This document shows positions 35,169 to 45,500 of a stretch of DNA of 64,000 nt, piece after piece. This stretch comes from Ramazzottius varieornatus (Eukaryota; Tardigrada; Eutardigrada; Parachela; Ramazzottiidae). The notes under the pieces are model-generated. The model made no database searches and was not told where the DNA came from. It saw only the letters and a list, made by a program, of their open reading frames with translations. Each line of letters begins with the position of its first letter. Within the stretch, counting starts at the first letter, position 1. The stretch lies in assembly GCA_001949185.1 (NCBI GenBank), contig BDGG01000003.1, forward strand, positions 2,357,404 through 2,421,403, in the 5' to 3' direction. The position numbers and the translations under genes are program-made.

Positions 35169-38100
35169 ATGGCTGCTGGTGTTGTTAAAGACAGCGGAGC
35201 TTCCGCTGGTTTCGATGTGTACGAGGAAGATGACGTATCGGGACGTAGTCTAGATTCGGATCTGTTCTGGGGACGAGCCCGGGAAGAGCAGAACCTCGAT
35301 TACAACATTCAACGATGGAGTTTAGACTCGAGTGGCTCGCACAAAGCACCATCGATCCCTGTGACGGACTTGCAACAAGTGACGGAAGAAATGTTGGCCA
35401 AAAGAAAGCTATCGGGTTCCGGAAGTAAAGACGGCTCTGGGGTCAGGAAGAACAAGTGTAGAGTGGCCAAAGTCACACCTGCTTATCGCGTAGCTTTTGG
35501 CTCACAGTCGAGCAAACCTTTCCGCGTGCTGTCGAATGTAAAGATTGCTGCGCCAGTTGGTCAGAGCAATGAGGGCGATTCTGGAACAGGGGAGCCTCCG
35601 GTAGACACGGCTAGATACTTCCAGGGTACCGAAGAACTTATAAACTTTGCTATGAAGTCTTCCGATCTTTCGAGGGGAGAGAAAGATATCAATCCATACA
35701 GTCAAAAGAGTCTAAGTAAGACACACCCGGCTGCGATGGTTCATCTGAATTCTTCGTACTATCCGCCGGCTGGTACACCGCAGATTCGCGGGCTGTCTTT
35801 TGATGATAAAACGAGACTTTCTATGAAGTCAGGTACGACACAAACTCCCAAGATGGGCGAAGGTTCGACGAGAAACAGTCTGGAGCAACCGACCCAGGTC
35901 TATGAAGGACACGTCATATCCGATTCCAACCTGATCCGGAGATCGACGATGAAATCTTCTGCCGAACCTGGCCACTCGTTTTCGGATAGCTCGCTGCCGG
36001 AAAACGAGGTTCGAGGAAATGTAGGTGTGACAAAATTCCCACCTCGCCTGCAAGCCTTCAGATTCCCCCAGGAAACGTTCGGCTTAAAAGTCACAGAAGA
36101 CGGTAATCCCAGAATATTCTTATTGTCCTAACATTAATTGGAACTTATAACGTGTGCAAATGAACTGAGCCAGATTGTATTGTTGAGTGGCGCACATCTT
36201 TGTTGTTATTGGCTGGCAGCGTGCGCCACTTGAACGAAGATCCGGTTCGGTCTATCTGTCCAAGTTCCAATTTAAAGCCATTGTTGTTCAGACTTAGCGT
36301 TCGAAAATTGAATCAGAATTCGAATTGAGGTTGCAGGGGGCGTGGTCCGTGACGAGGTCACCATAGGAAAACTGACCAAAATGCTGGAAGAGAAGGGTGC
36401 GCAGTTACAAGTGCCACTGCCTTCGGGAGCGACCCTGACTGTACCTTTGCCTGTGGCTAAGGTCTTCGACCATGGTCTTCCAGACTTGTCAGCTACAGGT
36501 CAAGACATGGTTTCTACGGAAGAGATGATCAAGCAACGACTGGACAACGAGCGCCAGTCTCAGAGGAACCAGGCAGAGAACATGGTGAACGAAGCTACGC
36601 TAGCCGCACTTCAAGAACGTCCGTCACTGGTCCTAAAACAGAAGAAATATGCAGACCTTCTGATGTCGAGACCTGTACATGAACTGAGGGATGTTAGCGA
36701 AGTCCAGGGAATGAAGTTTGCCAGTACGTCCTGAATATTGTTTCGTTCTGTATTCCATGACGTGCAGCAGGCTGTTTTTGCAGCTGCCCAGATTGACGAG
36801 AACCTCATGAACTGGCTACCTCATTACAAAAAGCTGGATTTGGCAGAATTTGTTCAAACCGGTGAGAAACTTCTTTGGGCACCTGGAGCATGCGGGCTGA
36901 CGATCGACGATTGTATGGTTTAGAACAGGCGAATGGTCCAGCGGAAACATATGAGCAGCTTTCCCGGGCTGTCCGACAGGCGGCATTACCCGTAGGTTCG
37001 TTCTACAAATTAGTTTCTTACCGCTTTTTTATTTCTTCAGTGACATTTGTACAAGCCATCAAAAAGAAGTAATGTTGCATTTTTATGCTGTTAGCCTGTT
37101 CCTGATCCCAGCGAGGATAAGATTTATGACTCTCCCGGAAACGTCCATGAATGCATGCGACAGTACCTGAAGGACCACAAAATGGATGCTTCAGCTCAAC
37201 ATCTGGCGCAGGAATGGTAAGGAATACTGCCTAATTCTGATAAATCTGTCGCTGGGGATAGCGGAGTAAGGGCTGATTTCTCTTCTGATGCAGGTGGCTC
37301 CACCATCATGAAAGGTGCAATACAGGTGTGGAGCATGATATCAAGCCGTTCGAAGCCACGACCCAGTATCTGAACCTGGCAGAGAACCAGGCGCTTCTGC
37401 TGAAAGAATACAAAGCGGCGAAAGCCGCCGAAAAGTATATCCCGAGGAACCTCTGCTTGCATCCCGAGATCGGTTTAGTTGATTTGTTTGTTCTCGCACT
37501 CAGGAAGAAGGCAAAAGACGTCAGTCGGTATCAAATGGACCTGCGGTTTATGATCATCAACTTCAAGCAACTCGCTGCTAAGAACGCCAAGCTTCAAGAA
37601 GCCCTTCTACAGTACGTGGATTCTTTATTTCTTCGAAGTAGAACTAACTAATCGATCGAAAGGAACGTGGGCAGATGGGACGAACCAGATCGCTTAGTCA
37701 AGTGGCGCACGCTGACGTTGGTTTAAGTTTGAGGGGTGCGTCACTTGGTTGAACGAACTAATTCGATTAATTTGCCCGCGTGCCGAAAAATGGTTCAAAA
37801 TTCGATTCCTTTGAAGGGCTGGCAAAGTGTCGCCGGAGGACTACGAGGTGGTTGAGCAAGAACGGCAGCATATTGAAGAACGGTTCAAAGGTGCGCGCCA
37901 GCTGAACCGGAACCTCCACCGCCAGCTGAAGAAACAGCGAACCAAGACTGAGAAACTCGAGGCCAAACTGGAGGACGCCGGTCAGCTGGCCGTAAAGATG
38001 ATACCTGCGCGTAAACAACAGCCGAACGACTCTACCTTCCCCGAGTATCAAGGTGTACATCCATTGGCTTTCATGACCAGGAAGAAACCAGCCCAACTGG

Positions 38101-39475
38101 CGCGACCTAACGGCATGTCCATCCAGCAGAAAACCCAAGCCCACAGCAGATCAATCACCGAGTAAGCCAAAAACCTTATACCGAAATATGTTCTGATTAA
38201 CCTAACTTCCGTCTGTGATTTACTATTGCGGTTCAGCCTTTTTGCAAGTGTTTCTCCCGTACGGCGACTCCAAAATTGGCTGCTTTTCTACGCTAGTTTT
38301 TGTGTTTTTCCCTGTGCGGTTTGACTCGTGGACGACTTCTGGCCTTTCCTGATCGAAGTATTGTCTTTCCAGTATGGCCATGAATCCATTCAAGCACGTG
38401 GTGATTAGTACCGGCGCTGACGGACAGTGGAAAGCTTGGAATGTCAAAGCGATGGGGAAGGTCGCCATGAAAGGAACCGGACATAACGGCGCCATTGCGC
38501 GTTGTGAATACCATCCAGGTGGCGCCTACTTCGCCACAGGCGGCATGGACCAACTGATCAACTTCTGGAACAGCGATGACGGAAGCCTGAAACTTCAGCT
38601 AAAACATTCCATAGCTGTCACCTCCATGTCGTTTCATTCGACTGGAGACTTCTTGTTGAGTGGATGTAGTGATGGCTCTGTGTCGTTGTGGGACACCAAC
38701 AGCAACCGGTGCCGAAGTCACCTTTGTCGATGGAACAAGATTAAGAACATTCACGAAGGGTCCATTGCAGACTGTCAAATTTTGTCGTATTCGAACAACG
38801 CGATTACAGCTTCGGAAGATGGACAAGTCACCTTGTGGGACCTTCGTACCGTAAGCCTTTTGTCCGCTAACCCAAAGACTCCTCCTTTGGTGCGGAGACA
38901 AAAATAACGTACAAGATCGTTATGTAAAGTGGCGCACGGTTACATTGTTGTTGGATGAAGACGTGCGCCACTTAGAACACGATCTTGTACGCTTTGTTTG
39001 CCGGCCTCCCAGCTGAACTACTTTTCTTTTTCAGGAATCAAGTCAGCTTATCCTGAAGCAAACTCATCCGATCAAGAACGCTAAAGTAGCGACGAACGTA
39101 AGTCTCCTATTCACTTTCATGCGGCTTGTGATCTTACTAGTACTTGAATGTTTCTTCCAGGGTTTGGTCATGGGTACCACGACGAAATACGGTTCCGAGC
39201 TGAAGTTATGGGACCTTCGGAAGTTAGACGGGACTACGCCGCTGTCGGTGGCCAACTACGCCCCGCAGCTGATCTGCGATTTCAACTTCGACTCTTCACG
39301 TCATATGGTGGCTTTCGCTTTGAACAACGGTCAAGTGAATTTTTGGGACGTAAAGTCTGGGACTAGTACGGTCTATCCAGCTCATACGGCCAGCGCTGTG
39401 AAGGTTACTTGGGATATTTGGGGTGAATACTTAATCAGTGGCGACGAGGAAGGAAACACTTTCTTATGGAGTTAG
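35169..39475 (+). CDS. SPAG16: SPAG16 / PF20, axonemal central-apparatus WD40 protein
   Basis: Ten exons keep frame: 35169-36102, 36337-36723, 36784-36861, 36924-36991, 37095-37216, 37294-37611, 37817-38161, 38373-38850, 39035-39097 and 39161-39475. The first encodes about 310 disordered residues. A short LisH-like helix pair follows (PGNVHECMRQYLKDHKMDASAQ), then coiled coil (NLAENQALLLKEYKAAKAAEK; EERFKGARQLNRNLHRQLKKQ). A seven-bladed WD40 propeller ends in FNFDSS and EYLISGDEEGNTFLWS, closely following vertebrate SPAG16. The protein bridges the central pair microtubules of motile flagella; in an animal with few cilia this suggests sperm. The long N-terminal exon is not found in the vertebrate protein as I know it and could be a separate upstream gene, although the splice phase fits. 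Three introns carry palindromic repeat copies. A polyadenylation signal, AATAAA at 39550, lies within the antisense Mcr exon. Confidence 0.88.
36136..36272. repeat. AAGTGGCGCAC palindromic element, copy 8 (SPAG16 intron 1)
   Basis: Longest copy, with perfectly mirrored 11-bp ends AATTGGAACTT and AAGTTCCAATT. Cores TTGAGTGGCGCAC and GTGCGCCACTTG; loop TTTGTTGTTATTGGCTGG. The 11-bp ends may be the true element termini. Confidence 0.88.
37662..37784. repeat. AAGTGGCGCAC palindromic element, copy 9 (SPAG16 intron 6)
   Basis: Arms ACGTGGGCAGAT and AATTTGCCCGCGTG mirrored; cores TCAAGTGGCGCAC and GTGCGTCACTTGG. Confidence 0.82.
38887..39010. repeat. AAGTGGCGCAC palindromic element, copy 10 (SPAG16 intron 8)
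   Basis: Arms ACGTACAAGATCGT and ACGATCTTGTACG are near-perfect mirrors; cores AAAGTGGCGCACG and CGTGCGCCACTTAG; loop TACATTGTTGTTGGATG. Confidence 0.85.
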
Positions 39476-39515
39476 TCGTCATTCATTTGTGGGACTTCCT
39501 CTGCGGAGCTGAACG

Positions 39516-42500
39516 CTACGGTTCGTTAAGCGAACGAAAATATACTGTGAATAAAACGAACACAATGGTCAGGATAGGGAAGAACGCCGGTCTCAGTTGA
39601 AGAGCCCCGTTGTAGTTGGGGCAATAGGGGCACTGGAAGGACCCACAGACCTGACATACGGTCAGGTAGTACAGCGGATTCGCTTCGTACATCGTCGTGT
39701 TGAAACGTTCTGTATAAAAGGAAGACAGATTTTGTAAGGCTAGTGCCTGATTGATGCGGCAGCTGTTAGTTTACCGGGTGCGTAGTAGTCGTAAGCCTTT
39801 AGCGTAATGAAGCGAGTCAAGTTAGCCACAGGATACCATCTACTTGCAAGGACCTCCACACATGTCACACCACCGTCCAGCTAGGAAATTGGAAGGTAAA
39901 GTCTCCACCATAAAGGACATAACGCGTGTGAATGAGGCGGGCTTACATAGTCGAGGAAGAAGCTGACTTTTCCATCGTAGAATTCAGCGTAGCGCAACAG
40001 GTGGTTAGGGCGTGTCCCGCAGTAAGCTTCCAGGTCCGGTTGATGGACATAGTAGCCCGAAGGAATGCCCACCTCGATGACAGCCATGCCGCTTTGTGGG
40101 CTTTCGTCCAGTAGTGTCCAGCGAGCGCAGGGTTTGAGAATTAGGATGGAGGCGTTCCATCCGGTGTAGATGATGTCCATCCAGACGTCGAAAGCGGCGA
40201 CGGGAGGTGGCAGAATGTAGCGAACGTGATCGACCGAGTACTCCACGTCTAGCTGCAGTATGGCGTAGCCACTTCCTTGTGCGATAGCGCGAAACTGTCC
40301 CCATGGCTGTGCCAACTAATCGTACAGGTAGCAAAAGGATGGAAGGAGACTGGTAACAGAGTTTACAGTCCCAGAGCTTACCAATGACGACTTGATTACG
40401 AATGTGTATGCATAGGAAAATTTTTCAGTCAAAATACCCGCGGAATTTTTTTTCAAATCTTTTTCCTTACCTCTATTTCTTGCAAGGTGGAGAGATTGCT
40501 CTGCTTCACATGCAGAACATGTTCGACCGACACCGCTTTGCCCAACTCGTTCGACTGTTGGTGGTAAATTGTGATGTTGATATCGGTGGCTTCACGAACG
40601 TTGGCGAAGTAGGAATGGTGCATCAGTGCCTTAGTTGCGATGTACGTATCCTGTAAGAAGACTACGGTATCGTTTATGAGTTAAACTTTCTTCGAGAAAG
40701 CACCAAGTCGTGAGCAGGGTCGCTAATTAATAATACCGTACCTGGGTGCTGCTGAAGCCAGTGTTGTGAAGTCTTTGAGCATTCAACCACGCGGCGATTT
40801 TTTCAGCCAGAAAACTCCGCCTCAGATTGTACACCATCAGCGCGTAGGAGGTCGCTGCGATGTTCGTATTCTCGTACGTTTTCGGAATATGCGCTCGGGT
40901 AAGCGGAATATTGTTCCGGAGCTCGAACTCTGGCGGCTGGTTACTTCCATCTCTTCCTTCTTTCCCCCAATAAATGTACTGATCTAGAAACCACAGTAAC
41001 AGTTTCCGCAGAGCCTATCACCACACCACGTAAGAAATTTCTACAAAAAATTACCCAGAGTGTTTTTCAGCCCGTCAAGTTTCTCGAACGCCGCATCCTT
41101 CGAAGGACTATTGACGATGGTCAGCGCGTATGTTACAATGGCTATCTCGTAAGGATCAAACAGTTGATCCAGTACACGCTCCAAGTAACGCGTTCCCGTC
41201 ATTTTAGCCGGAATGGTCAGCGAACCCATGCTACCCGAGAAGGAAATGATCTCGTGCAGACCAATCACGACTTGGGCCGTCAAGGTGGCGTTGGTCTTGT
41301 CCAACCAAGTGCAACCTTCTTCCCATGTGACCCTCGGTTGGCACGTCTAAAATTAAACGAAAAAATCAGCCATGCGGAAAAGTGGGGAGGCGGATTCGGG
41401 GTGGGATAATTACGTGGTAAGACATTTTTCGATCGTAAGGTGCGTAAGCTCGTTCGATGAAGGCGCCATTGGGCAGCTGGTGCTTGAGTATCCACTTGAC
41501 GCACTGTTCAGTGATCAGTGGGTCCACGTAGAAATACTCTTCCCAGTCGGCGTACTGGAGCAGTCTGCGACTTTCTTCGAAGACTTGGATAGTTAAAGTG
41601 GTCAACCAGACACTGTTCTGTAGCCCGAGAGTCTCGTTCATGAACTGGTGGAAGGGTCCGTAGTAATCTTGATAGTTCAGAATGGTCTGATAAACTGTAA
41701 TAGAGTACGTACTCGTACTTCAGCAGTGCTCGACGAAGACTCTTCAATGAAGGAAAACATCTTACAGGCATTCAAAGCGTTGAAGAGCCTTTCCGTATCC
41801 GCATCTTTCAGCTGGTTTGTTCTCCGTAGGAAATCGAGCGCGTATAAGTTCATGGCGAAACTGAAGACGGACATTTCCCCGCCTTGATGGGGCATTCGCA
41901 GCATGGTGTAAGCGTCAATCGTACTCGTCAATACTGGACCAAATACATCACCTGTAAAATGTGACAAAAGTGTGTGAAATTGCTCGGCCGGGCGGTAAAT
42001 CGGAGCCGGGCAATCAAAGGTATAAGATCGTTATCTCAAGTGGCGCACGTTTTCATTGCCTTGGCTGGAAAGGTGCACCACTTGAGAGAACAATCGTGTA
42101 CTTTTTGTTTGCTCCGGTCCCAAACATGAGTGTAACAATTTTTACCAACGGCCGAAACGGAAGCTTTGGGTGAGTTCGCCACGAACAGTCTCTCCAGTTG
42201 AAACGGAATACTATCCGGGTGTTGCGTTGAAGCAATATCGAGGTACTTATTCAACATCCCAGTGATGGTCAAATCAAGCGGTATACTGGTATGAAAGTAC
42301 TGCTTGATGCCTTCCGGTATGACTTCGATGGTTTTCGTCTGCGTATCTTCCCCCAGCTGAGTCAGCGCCGTCACTTTGACGTTAATGTTCCCAAGAACTG
42401 TCGGGACCACTGGTACATATACCACCGTGGTGGAATCAGCCGCCATCCAGACAGAGTGGTGGATACTGCCGGAGACTCGCTGGGCAAAGTAGGACGTGGT

Positions 42501-45500
42501 GATGCCCAGAGGCCCCACTTCGATAAAGTCGTACTGGTCGGAGCCGTGGAGGATGATCAGCACCTCGATCTCCTGCTCGTAGTAGTTGAAGAGTGCACAG
42601 CGGAGACTGACTTGTTCACCTTGGTGGATACGCTCGGCGGTCTCGACGATCATGTGGAAGGGCTTGATGCTGTCGAAGGTGACGTGGTAGTCTAGAAGAC
42701 CCAGGCCGAGGGTCTCGCTCATGCTGACCGCGGAAATGACATAATGGGCGGGCCTTTCTGGCATTGGCAACTACAGGCAAAACCATTCAAACATTGTACG
42801 GGTGCCCGGAAAACAAACTCGACCAGATTAGTTCCTGCAAGTGGCGCACACTTCCAGCCAATATCAGTTGAAAAATGCGCGACTTGGTAAAACGATCTCG
42901 TCGAATTCGATTATTGTACAAGCTCGTCATTCTACAGTCCGTGTTCTTATTCCCGCCTGTTCTGCGAGGAGTGGACAAGTTTCCGACCGGGAAAAACAGC
43001 ACTTTGTTGCCACTTTTCTACGCTTTTAACCCAGTGATCATCACAGTTTTACCTTCACAATAAAGTGTCCTTCGGGTGAAATGTTACCGCTCGTCCAACA
43101 ACAATGAAACACATACGTCCTATCCACATGGTTGAATCTGGTCCTCCGGAACTCCAGCAGTTCCTCATACATCTTCTCGGCCAACCCGCACTGTCCCTCA
43201 TCCGTTCCATCCTTACAATTCCACACCCCATCGCACTTCTCAGTCTCGTTGTAACATCCACCCGACACACAGGACAACTCGCCTAGCTGGGCATCGCAAA
43301 ACATCTGAGTAAACCGTCCTATGCGCCCATCCGTGAACACAACCAGATCCGCCTGATCGAAGATACTCCATGTATCTATTCCGTAACTGTTCGTGCCTAA
43401 ATGGATCGCTGACTCTTCGGCGAACCCTTCCGACGAGAGAAAGCTCATCTTTGGGACACTTTGACCGTACTTCAGTTTGCCAGACTGATGCAGGCCTCTC
43501 ATGATATCGTACCTCGTCCAAGAGTTCAGGCCGGGTGTCAGAGGGTATAATGCGCGGTCTACTGCGGAGAACCCAATGAACGCTAAAGGGTCGCCTTTGA
43601 CTATGACTTCGAAAGAGCGCTTGTAGAAGTCTTTGCGGTGGTTGACTGTCAGGGAGAACTTGTTGCGGGAGATGCCGTCGACAGGGAAAAGGAACCTATC
43701 TGCGATGACTTCGCCTGAGGAGAGAATGTTGAAGACGATCAAGCTGGCTTTCGGTGCCATTTCGGCAATGACAGCGATGGAGAACGTAAAGGCTCTGGAG
43801 CGGACTTCTTCGGAACCTGATAGAATGACGGAACTTTTGCTGGTGATTATCCAGTAAATGGTGTCGAGGAAGTATGATGCGCGAATGTCGAAAATTATAT
43901 ACTGCCCCACCCTCGGACTTCGTGTTTTTGAAGATATCTAGAAGAAATTTGGATACTGCGCGCAGGGAGCAGGTAAGTTAAATTTCAAACCTGCAGGACA
44001 TAGTTGGTGTGGGTTTGTCGGCGAAGGACGGTCATGCGGGTCTTGGAAGCATTGGTAAGCTCGTAAGGCTCAAAGTTTCCGATCCAGAGGTTACCAACGG
44101 AAATGGCTTCAACCGCCAGCTCGGCCACACCGAACGGTACGAAGATGTCCAGGAAGAGCACGCCATCGTTCGGTACTGCCATAACCTGACTACGGGTATC
44201 ACCGGTGTTTGCTGCGTCGAAGGTCATCTGTGTCCGGATCTCCACGTTAGTAGGAAGAGAAGGAAGTGAACCGTCTTGTCTGGACACTCCAAGCTACCGC
44301 AAAACGAAGTCGATTAGAACGGAATGAGAGATATGTTTTATTTACTGGCGCACGTTCCCATGGTAGAGTGAATGTAAAGTGCGCCAATAGACTGAAGTTA
44401 AGAACCTACGTGGGTCGTGAAGACGGTTCCCGGTACGAAGATCTGGGGCAAATCTCCGAGGAACATCAACCGTAGGCTGTCATTATATACTTTGGTTTGA
44501 GAGTAGCCGAATCTCGTTTCGTTGTACCAGTAGTCGAAAACTGAAGCTTTCACCCCGAGTGTAAAGCCGGCCAGACTGCCATCGGGTGCCCTGCTGCGAA
44601 GTTCCTCCATGGAGAACTCAAAATCTTTGACACCCTCAAACTAAACAGAGACCGAATTCTTTTCATCGAAAAACCTAGAGAAAAGACAATATTCTCCGGC
44701 GTACAAATTCGACTTCCTGTGTGAGGCTTTCCAGCCCGTCCCATTCCGGTGCTTCCTTCTCATCGCCTTCGGATATCAAGAAGACTTCGACGGTAGCATT
44801 CCCCGTTGTTGGTTGTCCCCAGGTCAAACTGCAAATTCAGTCGTGTGCTCTTTGTGTTCAGGTATGGAGAATCGATCAGAAGCTTACTTCGTCTGGACGG
44901 AAACGCGGAAAATTACTTCGGTGTCGAATATGATCATGGGCTGTGTCACATTAACCTCTATAAGTGGCTGATCTAAAAAAGTTTAATACAAGAGTAGTTC
45001 GTTTAGCTGTGACAAATCACATCGGCCGGGTTTCCATGCTTTCGAGCCTCTTTTTCGGCCCCGTATTTCGCCCCCTAACGAAATTTTCCCCTAACATACT
45101 CTGAACCCTAACTGGCAAACCCAACAGCCTCGGACCCGAAGAACTGTTGCCCCGAAAAATCAGAGCCAGACCCGAATACCGCTTTCCCCTAACAGCCTCG
45201 AACTCGAACAACTTCGAACCCAAAGAACCTCCGACCCGAAGACCTCATTCCCTGAAAAACGCTCTCCACTACAGAAATCTTCTGAGAAGCCCCTAATTGC
45301 TGCACCGCCAAACAGTTCCAGTAGGTTCGTTCATGCGGAAGATTCCGGTTCTTGATATACGTGTAGCTCCCACAGACAGCAATATTACCTTCTGTGGGCG
45401 ACTTTATAAACTTCACCAAGCTTGGACTGTTGCTGACAACGGAAACAGAAGGCGTCTCCCCCGAAGCCACCATAATATCATGAATACTGTCGTTGTCCAT

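Noticed and set aside
37461-37503. Possible extra small intron in SPAG16 exon 6
   Set aside because: The frame is open through it and the donor (GATCG/GTTTAG) is weak, so it was kept as exon.
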